This document shows positions 45,455 through 57,258 of a DNA stretch of 64,000 bases, in pieces; position 1 is the first letter of the stretch; every line of letters begins with the position of its first letter. The translations under genes and the position numbers were made by a program. The DNA lies in NCBI GenBank assembly GCA_020226215.1, contig CM035230.1, forward strand, positions 17,279,883 through 17,343,882, written 5' to 3'. The DNA is from Sindora glabra. Lineage: Eukaryota; Streptophyta; Magnoliopsida; Fabales; Fabaceae. The notes beneath the pieces are model-generated. The model did no database searches. It worked only from the letters and a program-made list of their open reading frames with translations, and was not told where the DNA came from.

Positions 45455-47360
45455 GTTATAGAATTCTTGGGAATGGGTTCAAGTACCCTCTAATGCCATT
45501 CCTAATTCATCTAAAAATGTTACAAGTAATAGTAGTCTAAGATAAGCAAGAATAAGAGTTAAGCTTTATAGTTAGGAGAACTAGTAAGTTGATGTATATG
45601 AATATTGTTTTACGACTTGTTAAGTTAGAACTTGAAGTTTAGCTTGCATGATTAAATAGTATGAAAAATATAGGCATGTATGGTAAAGGAACACTAATAC
45701 TTTTATTGAAATATAGTGTGATATTAACATCATATATGATATGGAAGTGTAAGAGATTGAAAGAAGACCCTTAGAGGATGCTCTTGGATACCCTCCCCTA
45801 ATCCCTCACAAATCAATTAATTGGTGATCAAACTTATAAATGTAAATGTAATTATGTTTTATAAAGTTAAATTAGATGTCAGTTATATGAATCATGTGAT
45901 AGTACATGGAAATGTATTAATTTGAGTATGATTAAAATGAATTCTAGGGAAATTTTGTGAATCATATAAGGTATGTGAAATAAAATATTTTTAATTATTT
46001 AAAATTATGTGTTATATGAAATATATGAAATTGAGCATTTTTGCTTTTTTTTAATAAAATTTATGGAATTATATATGTTGCATGAAACATATGAAATTGA
46101 GTATTCCTACATCCCCTATGAATATTAGATGAAATTAAATGAATGGTATGAAATGCATGAAATCATGAATTCCATATGATCATATGAATAATGAGGAAAT
46201 ATGTGACTAACAATAGTAATGTGACACATGAATATCAAATGAAAGTGCAAAAATGGTCGAAATATGAAATATAAGGTTACATAAAAGTGTGAAATTGTGA
46301 AATAAAAGGCCATATGAAATGACAAGAGTTTAGGAGATGACCTAACATTTATATACATATATATTTTATATGATATCATAATGGAAAAGGAGAGAACACA
46401 TGATATATAAATTAATTATGAAATAAATAAAGTTAGACCTAGTGGAATAAGGTGGGTGGGATGGATAAGATTGGACTAAAGATATAAAGAGAATTTGGAT
46501 CCACAAGGCATTCCACAAGTGTTTTGTAGATTTGCTTGCATACATTTATAATTATTTATTTTATGAATTTATTATCTAAATATATCCATGAAATGTGTTA
46601 TATTTGTTATGATGCTATATCTATTAGAATTATTTTGTTATTATAGCTCTCCTAAATGTGATATCATTATAAGCATCTAGTGTATGGCTATTAACCACTG
46701 TGGAATCCTTCTGAATGCACAATTTACTATGATTGTAACAAACTAGCACTTAAAAAAGGGTAAATAGTCCATAGTAATGCTAAGAATCACCCATCACAAT
46801 GGCCATAAGATTTATTAAAGATTAACTCATTAAGTACATTTAGACTAACTCTATTTATATGTTTCTTTAGGTATTAAGACACAATGCCAAGATCTCAATG
46901 TATAAAGACATGGAAATGATCAAGATTTCAAGTCTATTTAGAACCATTTACATACATCTCCACTATAAGTTGTTCATTAATAAACGTAAGTGTGCTTTGA
47001 TATATAATGTTCACCACAAATATGTTACTGGCCTTGACATTTCTAAACTAATTAGGGAATGGCTACTTTGACATTTTACTCTAGTAGGATATGATACCTT
47101 TACAAACTTTTAACAATTTGATAGCCATAGTAATTAGGTCTAACTTTTGTATATATGATATAGGGATAGAATGATGACCCTTGGATGATTATATATAGAT
47201 ATAATTTTATTACTTAAATGTACTATGTATGGCATGTTCTTATGCCTTTTGCAATCATATCATATTAATCACAATCTATTATTTTAAAAAAAAAAACTTA
47301 CCTTACTTCTTGGAAAATATTATTAAAAACATAAACTAAGAAGCTAGGGTTGTTATAGGA
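45455..47360. repeat. Repeat family D and unassigned LTR-like DNA
   Basis: 46640-47360 is the uninterrupted relative of the split family D copy (about 33990-34075 plus 43409-43867). 46430-46510 (gaataaggtgggtggg, ggactaaagatataaagaga) resembles 36995-37035 in the 2.7-kb solo LTR, so a related gypsy LTR contributed here. The minus open frame 46125-46379 is histidine/phenylalanine-rich and not credible. Confidence 0.5.
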
Positions 47361-48075
47361 AAGTTGCTTATGCCATTGTTGCATAATTTTATAAGTTTAA
47401 GATTATATGAGAAATGACCAAAGAAAGAAAGAACAACTTGTATAGGGAAGAGCTCTTTGATAAAATCAAGACTTAGTAATTAAATAAAGGGTAAGGTTGT
47501 CATAAGTTAAATTTAATAAGGATAAATTTGTATTTATATTTATAAAAGACACAAAAAGTAAAATTTACTAGGAGATTAGGTAAGCAACACTTTATATTTT
47601 ACAAGAAGTAAAACTTCCTAGGAAGTCTTTCTTCCCACATTTTATTATATAGTGGTCAGCTAAACAATTTATCTAATTCCTACTTCTTGAAAAGTTATAC
47701 ATCCTATGAACTTCTAGCTAATTAAATGATTCCTTCTTCTTTGAATTTATAACCAAATGGTAAATTCCTTGTCACCATAACCAATAAAGATGCAAGGAAT
47801 GACCCTTTCATCTAACTTTGACCTTTATACCTTTGGCAAATGCATAAATGTTTTAAAATCAAACACCTTTAAGTGATAATAACTTACATAATTTCCTTAA
47901 AAATTCCAAAGTGAAAGGAAATGATGGTGAGTGGTTGACCTAGTTGATTTGTAGTGTTAAGTATCTTTTATTAGAATGATTCTAGTTTATATTGTCATTT
48001 TAAGTATGCATCAAACTTTTCACACAATTATTGAGCTTATTTATTTTGCTATATCATTAAATTGTGGAGTAAAAT

Positions 48076-48080
<5 letters not shown>

Positions 48081-48138
<58 letters not shown>
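48081..48138. repeat. (AT)n microsatellite
   Basis: Uninterrupted AT dinucleotides, about 58 bp. Confidence 0.98.
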
Positions 48139-48140
<2 letters not shown>

Positions 48141-48697
48141 TTTTATAGCTTAAACCACAATTTTAGATTTGATCTATATTTCTAGAAAAGCAAAATGAAA
48201 GATCTTAGAAAATATATTCTATATTAATCCAAATATAGAAAAAAAACTTTTTTATGTCTAAACTTATGGTTACCTTGCTTCAAATGCTTGAAATCTTATA
48301 GCCTAGGTGCAAGGTACTTCCATTTTATGCTTGCATTTCATATTTTAATCATTCAAGTACTTTTCTATATTTACCCTCATATATATATTTTATCTAAAGT
48401 GCTTATATCTTTTTCCCAACTTTGAATCTTTTTCTTATTGCTTTCAACTCTAAAAGAGCTGTTAATTTCTACTTGCAATGACTAAATGCATGCAATGCAT
48501 CAATTTGTTGTAAAACTATCATTTTCACCCATTTAAGCTAAGGCATGCAACCTATCTCATTATTAGAAAATGATTGTTTTCTTGCATGTGCTAGTAATAT
48601 TTGATTTATCATGGGAAATAAAATTTTCTACAATTTTTTTCAAAGTTTTTGAATAGTTAAAAAACATGTTTCGAAAATATTTATCATAGTATTGCCT

Positions 48698-48726
48698 ATA
48701 ATTTATAATTTATAATTTATAATTTT
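48698..48726 (+). repeat. Heptamer tandem repeat (ATAATTT)4
   Basis: Four tandem ataattt units followed by a T-run. Confidence 0.85.
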
Positions 48727-49052
48727 TTTTAAAATCCACTTTTTAAAGGATGTTTCCTATAGATTAACTCATAAGGAATGTAGAAATATTTTCTCACAAC
48801 TTTAATTCCTATAGGAAACATGAATTTTTAATTTTTTAAAAAAGTTTCATGATATTTTATTCATTTCTCATAGTATTTATCAAAGGAAAATCAATAAAAA
48901 ATATAAAAATATTTAAAAATTATTTGTAATGTTATAAATAAATGCAAAATTATAATTAATTTTATTGAAATAAAAAATATTTTAATATATCTAAAAATTA
49001 AATTAAATATTATAACCTTCCAATTTAATCATCATCTTATATATTTATGTAT

Positions 49053-49356
49053 ATATCTTCATCCTCATCCTCCTTATCACTTTCATTTTTATCCTCTTCC
49101 TTTAATCCTTTATTTTGGAGATCATTGTGTTGGATTGCTTCAAAGATACCATCCTTATCTACTTACTTCCCAATGGATCAACATCTTTACTATTATTTAC
49201 ATAATGCATTTCCTCACTATTAAAGTAAGTATTAATGGCAAGAAATACATTCTCTTTAAGGGAACTCCATGTATTTTTCTCTTCCTCACCATAGTTTTTT
49301 ACATCATCATAGAATTTGTACATCATCTCATTAATATTATCTTTGAAATACACCAT
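49053..49356 (-). pseudogene. Unidentified acidic-tailed coding remnant, minus strand
   Basis: Minus-strand reading gives MVYFKDNINEMMYKFYDDVK, then NYGEEEKNTWSSLKENVFLA and INTYFNSEEMHYVNNSKD, 65 codons open. After a one-frame change near 49160 it continues as GIFEAIQHNDLQNKGLKEED and an acidic end, NESDKEDEDEDI. The composition and continuity across a single frameshift suggest a real former gene, probably of a transposon. I do not recognise the family. Overlapping plus-strand open frames (49135-49374, 49316-49510) are shadows. It may belong to a CACTA-like element ending near 51922. Confidence 0.4.
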
Positions 49357-49510
49357 AGAATCATTGATTTATGAATTGATTTTTTTATACTCAAGCCTAA
49401 GTTTGCGAACTAGCTTCCTTTTTTTTCATAGAATTTGTGCAAAACCTAATGGACATGTTTCCTTCAATAGTGTTATTGTTTCATCACAAAATTCTTATGA
49501 AAAATTATAA

Positions 49511-51429
49511 TTAAACGTTATGCTCAACATTTTAATGGTTAATGATAACTTTGTATGATTAGTACAACCTAATCATAATAGACAATTTGCAGCATAAAAT
49601 GTATCATAAAATTTTTAAACATCATTGTTAGGAGGCAATTCCTTTTAATCATTATTGTAGGTTGAAAGGATGAACCATCAATATCAAATATCATTGTTTT
49701 AAATTAGCTAAGTGTCCTCATGCATATTAGTAAAGCTACTAGGTTAGAGGTTGAAATGTAGATTTATATAATGTTCTTCTTCCCTATGACATGTCAAGCA
49801 TAATAATTTGGTGTAAACTTATGTCTATATGGATTTAGTTTAACCTCATATGGTGTAAAATGTTTCCTATTGTCACAAATCAATACATAGACATCTCATA
49901 TTAGCTTTAATTAAAAAAACTTGATGTTAGCAAGCACATTCAACATAATCATCAACCCCAAGCATAAAGACATCTAGATATCCATCCTTATAGGATAGTA
50001 CTTTATCATACATTCACAAACAACTTGCAAGAATATCGTTATTCAGTTAATCAATGGTTCACACAAAAGGTAAACTTTTCATTATTATTGCCTATATATA
50101 TATGGATTATGTTAATATGAAACTAACCTAAAAAATTTACCAATTAAACACAAACTAAAACCTTACAAAAAAATCAATTCAATTAAAAAAGGTCCTATGA
50201 AAACTTTATAATTGTTTTTTTCAATTAACTTCTAACAAATTTAATTTCACATGTAGCATAAACTCTATAAATAAAAATTTCCTCCAATAGAGAGCAAGAA
50301 AATAACTTTGCATGGTAAAAAAGGCAATCCAAATAGTCATAAGAAGTTTCAATAGGTAGCAATTGTAGATGATAGAAAGAAGGACAAAGAAAATATAAGA
50401 AAAAAATTAAGAGGGATTGGTGTAGGGTTGGTTGATACTTTTAGCTTTTTCTAACAAAGTTAGTGAAATAGTATGTTTTAACTTTTAAATTTTAAAATTT
50501 CTTATAGTCTATATATAGTGGAAATGTTCAAAAAATCAAAATTTCGATTACTTATAGCCATAAGAAAGCTACTAAAAAAATAAAATCATACACATTAAAT
50601 TTACCCACATATTTTCTCATAAGTTCTATAAAAAATTTCCACAGCCATAAGATTGCAAGAAAATTACTATTTTTTTCTAGCAATGTCTATATACCTTATC
50701 TAGTGTTTTTTACCTTATTATTTTACAAAGATTTTTTTTTTGGTTTCTTTCATTCCTTTTTATTTATTATCTTGAAAAGAATTTTTTTTCTTATTTTTTG
50801 ACATTTTAGAAAAAACTAACGATACATTTATTATTTTTATTAATTTTTGTCTTGTTATCATAATAAAATCTTGATAATTTTAAATTTGAATTATTTTTTA
50901 GTAAATGATAAATTAGTAAATTACTAATATTTTAGGCTAAAATTATGTCTATTTATCAATGTTGTGAAAATTAAACCAAACCTACTAGTTTGATTAGGAA
51001 AATCATTAACCATCGTGAATCTTAAAAATGAATAAAATTGATTAATCCATATGAATTGGCCATAGTTTAGATGGCTAAATTGATTGATTTTTTTTATTTT
51101 TAATTTATTTTAAGAAATGACTATTTGGCTTCATATTAAATACACACACATACATGCATACATAATCTTATTTTTAAAACTTAATTCAATATAATATTTA
51201 TTTTTGTGATAATTTGAATTATAAACTTATACAAGTGTGAAAAGATTTGATATAATTTTAGCTATTTTCATATTTATATGTATATATTTAATTTTATGTA
51301 ATAATTTAATCATTTTTATTATTATGTATTATATTTTTAATTAATGTATATCAAAATTTTGGTTTAACTCTAGTTAGACTATTAAATCTAAACCAATTTA
51401 GTCACTAATTTTGTTGTTTGAATATTATT
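49511..51429. other. AT-rich unassigned DNA
   Basis: No motif recognised on either strand; probably the decayed interior of the element whose coding scrap lies at 49053-49356. Confidence 0.35.
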
Positions 51430-51922
51430 ATTTATTATCTTCATTTACTAAAAAATACTAATTAATGAAGGAAAAATCTATCACTAATTAAGGAATTGTA
51501 ACTAAGAAAATAACGATAGGTAAGAAGATGCAAGTAAATTGTGTATTAGCAACTCAGTTAGTGATAAATTTATGTTATTTGTCATTAAGGCCCATTGCTA
51601 CATCCATTGAAAATTTGGTGAGATAATAACAAACAAAATGAACAATGGATAAGATTAATAATGTATTTCTCTTTTACTAATTTTATATCCACTGATAAAT
51701 TTTTTTTCTTTAAATTGTAGTTTAATGATGGATATTCTTATTGCTAATTTGTGTCTAGTGCTAATTTTTGATTTAGTGATGGAAAAATCCATTATTAGCT
51801 AGGATTTGTCAATAATTCTATTGCTGAACTAGGAAATTCATGAAAAAAAAAAGGTATCATTTTTAAAATTTCATCACTAATTAAGGATATATTTAATAAT
51901 ATGCTATCTACTTTTTGTAGCA
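51430..51922. repeat. CACTA-like subterminal repeats and possible terminus
   Basis: Short words such as tcactaattaagga (51481, 51883), ttagtgat (51558, 51773), gatggaaaaatcca and gctaggatttgtca recur in both directions. The TTTTTGTAGC at about 51914-51923 resembles the inner side of a CACTA end (read inverted, GCTACAAAAA). This arrangement fits the subterminal region of an En/Spm-type element, but no transposase motif supports it. Confidence 0.4.
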
Positions 51923-54253
51923 ATTCGAGTAGTAAACACCCTGCAATAATCAAATATCATAAAGCCTAAACCTTATCAAAAATTAAATATTTGAATCAAA
52001 TTTTACAAAAAAATTAAATGTGGATATTTTATTTATATTAAGCAAAAGGCAATAAAATTAACAAAATCTTATATATAGAAAAAAGGATGTACAATCTTTA
52101 TACATATAAAAACTAAAATCCTAAATGGCTAACTTTCAAACAATTTGTTCACTTGCACTCATGTTACTCGATCATGAACCATTAAAATGCAAATTGCTAC
52201 TCCTAAGTTATCATCCTTTTTTGGTCACAATTTATAACTAATTACCATTTGGAAATAAATAAAGATGAACTTGTTTCTTTTTTTATATTACCATTTTAAT
52301 GGAGTGAATTTGAGAGTACTGATAGAAAGAAAGAGCATATATTTTTGTAAGGGTTTATTAATAATGGTCTTAAGAATATCTAAATGGAAATGATAACATT
52401 AAAGTATGATCCTTGCCTTGTCAAACTTGGGATATCAATACTATTAAAGGATTAAGAAATGGATCAAACTTCAAAAATTATGGAACTACTTTGACGATAC
52501 TATAAGGAAAATTGTTATTACTGTTAATTTCTCCATTAAGTGGCCACCTTTAAATACCTAATTGTTTGCACATTTTCTTCATATTCATGAGATCAACTTT
52601 AAGTTATTTTGTTACTTGTGTTATAAGAATATAGAAGAACTTAGATATTATCTCTTTTGATAATATTTTTGCACGAATTTATATTCTTCTCTTTTTTTTG
52701 CAAACTTTTTTCTCTTGATGACATTCTTGAATTTTATGAGATGCTAATGTAAGTAAGGGCTGACTCCAAAATCCATTCCTTGTACTATCTTTGTTATGTC
52801 CTTAATAGGACTATGAATAAACACAATGATCAACTTATAATCAAATGCAATTAAATATAATGGTACAAATTTAATAAAAAATATTAAACAATACACTAAC
52901 ATATATAAATTAATTAATACAAATACTTAATTGAATGTTAATGAATACTTACGAGTTGCCCTTCGGATGTAACTTAAATTCTACTATTAATTGGGTATAA
53001 ACCCTAAGGATGTACTAGTGGATGTCCTTAACAAATGACTTGGTGCATTACAAATATTAATAAATTATATCAATTTTAACTATAAATTAAAAAATTATAC
53101 AAAAGAATGGAAACTGTTAAAAATAATATCAAGAAAATACTAGGTAAATCCAAAGTTTCATTAAATAATAAAAGATATTTTAAGAAATTTCAATAATGTA
53201 GTTACATATTGGAAGTGAAAAATTTACGTGGGAATTTCTCTACAATCATAAAGCAACTTTGTTCCTACATTTAGACCAACAAGTTTGTCCTCTATCGTCA
53301 TAAAATCAATACAAGATTTTAACCTAGAAGATCCAATAATAACCATAACAAAAATATTCTTAAAAATAAACTAGAGATTGTAGATTTCAAAGAGAGGAAC
53401 TTAGTTTAATTTAGAAACATAAATATACATATCAACATAGAGGTTTACAAAAACTTACCTATTAAGTCATAAAGTAATTGGTGGTGAAAGAAGTTTTGGG
53501 GATGTAGAACAACAAGGTAGAGAAAAGGAGAGGAAGAAAAAGAAAGGGGGAAAATGTGATTTGGTGTTAGGTTAAAGTTAGCAAGGAATAGTTCTTTGCT
53601 AGCACATTTTAGTAAAATAGAGTGTTTTAATTAGTATTGGATACTAAGACTTCTGTCACTAATTGTTAAAAAATTTCATTGCACCACAAAACAAAATTTT
53701 AAATTTTCATATACTACACTATTTTTGAATCTATTGGTAATTCAAAATTTTTTATTGATAATTTTATCAATAAATTTTATTAATGGATTTAGAGATAGAT
53801 ATAGTCTTAAGTTGAATAATTCTAGAAATTAAAAAAAAATATCAATAGAATTACCGACTAATAAGAGATAACCATCGCTAAAATCATAACATAAATATGG
53901 CTTCTACAGTCTATATTACTAATGATAATTTCATTTCTAATATTCCATCATTAAATATAGATTTTCTTATATTGTTTAATCCTTGAACACTCATCTTGAA
54001 TCATAGAAAAAAGAAAATAGAATAAATACACTTTTTCCTTTTCATTAATTGATATTTACTAAAGATGGCAAAATGATTTGATTTTACAATGCCTTGCGGG
54101 GATTGCTTCAATGAAAATTAGAGATAGTATGACTTTTTCCCTTATAAAACAAGGTATGAGATAAGTTCTCAACCTAAGCAAAGTATTGAAGATCTGATAA
54201 CAATGCCATATCTTGCCTTGTGGAGTTATGCCATTATGAAATTATATATTTTT

Positions 54254-54256
<3 letters not shown>
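51923..54256. other. AT-rich DNA with a second set of CACTA-like short repeats
   Basis: No gene recognised. Between about 53620 and 53970 words such as ctgtcactaattg, accgactaataag and accatcgctaaaat recall the subterminal repeats at 51430-51922, so a second related element end may lie here. No terminal motif or target duplication could be fixed. Confidence 0.35.

Positions 54257-54313
<57 letters not shown>
54257..54313. repeat. (AT)n microsatellite
   Basis: Uninterrupted AT dinucleotides, about 57 bp, followed by a short (AC)n tail. Confidence 0.98.
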
Positions 54314-54316
<3 letters not shown>

Positions 54317-55026
54317 CACACACATATTTGTATAATAGTTTTAGTTATTTCAATAATTTAATTAATTGAAAGAATTGAAGATACATTAAAATTTCACTAT
54401 AAATAATAAAGGTAAAAAAGAATAATATTTTATTGATTATGTATTAACTTAATTTTTTTTATGTTTCAAATTGTTTAAATCAATTATGTGTGACTATGGA
54501 CCTATTATAACATTACATTGATTATTTATGATTTGCAATATTTAAATTTATAATTTTTGTTTATTTTTATTTAAGATTGTTTAATAATTACATGTGATTT
54601 TGTAATATTTAATTTTAAATTTTATTTTTTTAGTTTCTTTTATTTTTTATCATTATCTAAAAGTATGTATATATGGAAATTTATTTCCCTTAGGGCATAA
54701 GGTTGGAGAGAATTTTTTCCTTAAAAAATGAAGCGTAAGGAATGGTAGTATTTTACCTCCAATAATAAAGCATAGGGTAAGAGATGATTGAATTGCTATT
54801 TTTCTACTTATTGTCATTCTTAAACCCTACATAAATGAGCTAGATCCTTAAAAGATGTGATTATTTTAAAAATAAAGAAAATTTTACATTTTTCTTTTCA
54901 TAGCAGTAATAATAGAAGCATAATTTTATTTAGCTTTAAGTGATCAAAACGTTTTTCTCTCCATTCTTGCTAATATTTCTCTTTTAATATGTTACCCCAA
55001 GATTAATGATATTTAAATAGTCAAAT
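54314..55026. other. AT-rich spacer, nothing recognised
   Basis: No gene, repeat or purine tract is visible directly before the family L copy that starts at 55027. Confidence 0.4.
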
Positions 55027-55558
55027 TATAATACTTGATAAAAAATTAGTAATAAAAATAGTTAGAATTAAGGCAAGCAACATTTGTTAGTGGATAATAA
55101 ATTGACACATATGCATTTGGTAGTAGAATAATTTGTTAGTTTTTATGGATGAAAATCTACTATAAGTTATTTAGGAAACTTCTTAAGAAATTTGAAGTAT
55201 TTAAGATCCAAGATTGATAAGATTTAGGAGTAAATTAATATTTTTACACAAGAGTGCCCTAAAATAAACTTAAGATGGAAAAATTGTAATTCTTAACAAT
55301 GTATGATTTTGATAGGGTAAAAGAAGGAATGTGGCATAATTTAAGAGGTTTAGGGTAATATGACTTGACTTTGGAACACTAGAGTAATTTTTAATTAATT
55401 TAGGATTTATTAGCAATTAATAACTATATGGAGGATTTAGTAGCAAGAACTTAGAGAGAAGGAAAGGATAAATGAATATTCCTTAAGATGATATAGGATA
55501 AGGCAGGCAAGATAATGTAAGATGGTGTTATCTTACTTGGAAGCTACTCTAATTTCTC

Positions 55559-55569
55559 CTATAAATAGC
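55559..55569 (+). promoter_or_regulatory. TATA box of family L LTR
   Basis: ctataaatagc about 530 bp from the LTR start, followed by a typical plant leader-like sequence (caacactcatttccctcac). The equivalent in copy 1 (16193-16204, cattacaaatag) has lost the consensus. Confidence 0.6.
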
Positions 55570-55923
55570 CAAGCAACACTCATTTCCCTCACAATAAATA
55601 AGAATCCTATAGTTAGAGAAGTAAAGAAAGGGAAAGAAAGAATTCTTAAGAGCTTTGGTTAGTTTAGAGAGACTTTTCTTTAGTGCTTTGAGTATTCTTA
55701 AAGTTTAGTTGGAGTTGGAAGTATTTTTAGTCATCTAGTGGAGGTATAAGCTTATAACTTCCATGAATTCAAATTCTTTTCATAATTCTTTCTTTTGATT
55801 CTTTATTAACTTATATTATCTTGGATGCTACACTTTGGATTCTAGGTTAAAGGAATAAGTTCCACAAGCATTCTTGAGTCGGTAGAGATCTACTCCTTTT
55901 CTTCTTAGTTTTCTTTCTTGATG

Positions 55924-55947
55924 ATATATATATATATATATATATAT
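55924..55947. repeat. (AT)n microsatellite
   Basis: AT dinucleotide run of about 24 bp; copy 1 has only ttatatataaaatgtatata at the same place (about 16565), so the repeat expanded after the copies separated. Confidence 0.95.
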
Positions 55948-56323
55948 GAGATGTACATCTATTTTTATGAATAATGATATGCTAAATCCATGATTATTCA
56001 TAGTGGATTATTTGTTATTCTTGTTCAATGATTGATGATGTGTTGAAGCCATGCTTATCATGGTAGATTAATTTAAAAAGTTTTTTTGAAAAAATTTATG
56101 ATGAAAAGTTAAAAATGTTAATTTTGAATATAATTTCCTTAAATTAGTGATGTTTTAGAAATATGATTTTATATGAAAATGGAAGGAAAAAATTGATGAG
56201 AAAGCAAAAAAAAGGCTCTTGGGTTTCACGCCTAAAGATAAGCAAATTTTTATTTTTAACTTCCAAAAAATATTATACTACAATCTAATCTAAATTAAAG
56301 ATGGTAAAATGAATGAATATCAT

Positions 56324-56331
56324 ATTTTGAA
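56324..56331 (+). repeat. 8-bp target-site duplication, left copy
   Basis: attttgaa, matching gttttgaa at 56855-56862 in 7 of 8 positions. Eight-base duplications are characteristic of hAT transposition. Confidence 0.8.
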
Positions 56332-56854
56332 GAAGGGTGCAAATGAGTCAAGTTGAGTTGAATATTTGCATACTTAAGCTCAAGCTCAATAATGTTAAAC
56401 TAGCTTGAGCTTGAACTCATTAAGTTCGAAAAAATCAAGCTCGAGGCTCAAGCTCAATTTGAAAATGAGCTTTATTAAGCTTATTTGAGTTTAAATGAGT
56501 ATTAGATTCCTTACTCTAAATTTTTAATCGAGCCTAAGTATTTGAGCTTAAATTCGAGCATAAGTTATATTCGAACTTAAACAATCCTAAACGAGCTTAT
56601 ACGAGCCTAAATGAGCTTAGTGAATATTTTATATTTATATTATATATAATATAAAAAATAAAAATATATTTTATACCAAGCTCGTTTAAGTTCGTGAACA
56701 ATTTGAGTTAAATAATAAAGAGCTCAGGCTCAGCTCATTTAATAAACAAGTTGAGCTCATTTAGGCTTGTCTCATTAAAATTTGAGGTTGAATTAAATTT
56801 TTTATGAATCGATCTTGAATTGCTCATAAGTAGCTCAACTCATTTGCACCCCTA
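56332..56854. mobile_element. hAT-type MITE (TAGGGGTGCAAATGAG family)
   Basis: 523 bp with terminal inverted repeats gaagggtgcaaatgag (left) and, inverted from the right end, taggggtgcaaatgag, and an 8-bp target duplication. The interior is built of gagctcaagctc / cgagcttaa words in both orientations and an AT-rich centre with no transposase frame, as in the very common plant hAT-derived MITEs. It inserted into family L copy 2 after the two copies separated, because copy 1 lacks it. Confidence 0.92.
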
Positions 56855-57253
56855 GTTTTGAAGGTAAATATGGATTAGTTTTGTCATTTGATAGCTCTTA
56901 ATTTTTCCTTGGGTTCCTAAGGAAAGTTTTCTATCTTTCATGTTAAATTAAGAAAATGTTGAACTACACTTTTAAATGGATGCTTTAAAATGATTACATC
57001 AAAGGTTTTCAAGTAAAAAAAAAAATACTTGAATCATATTTTACAAAATTCTGGATTCCTTGTTGTTTTCTTTAGAAAAATTTTATTTTTTAAGAAAAAT
57101 TTGTTACATTATATTTTAAATTATTTTAGTAATGATTAAACAAATATATGAAGAGTGTGTAGCAAGAATATGTTTGAAAAATGTTATTTTATGTTTAAAT
57201 ATTAATTCTATAAATTTTACAAAATTTTATTAAGGTTCGATATTTTTAAATGA

Positions 57254-57258
57254 ATTTT
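57254..57258 (+). repeat. Target-site duplication ATTTT, left copy
   Basis: Identical to 58594-58598; brackets the solo LTR. Confidence 0.8.

Larger units (their letters stand above)
47361..49020. other. AT-rich spacer, no gene recognised
   Basis: Contains an (AT)n run and a short heptamer repeat, listed separately. The open frame at 47976-48185 runs through the AT microsatellite and is an artefact. Confidence 0.5.

Noticed and set aside
45444..45475. Primer-binding site after LTR-3 (aattcttggg resemblance to Athila leaders)
   Set aside because: The following sequence matches the uninterrupted family D copy (gggttgttatagg), so it is flanking DNA and LTR-3 is a solo LTR.
46125..46379. 84-codon minus open frame with repeated His-Phe words
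   Set aside because: Produced by gaaatatgaaat-type low-complexity sequence within LTR-like DNA.
47976..48185. 69-codon open frame through the AT microsatellite
   Set aside because: The central half is an alternating Ile-Tyr run from (AT)n; no biological support.
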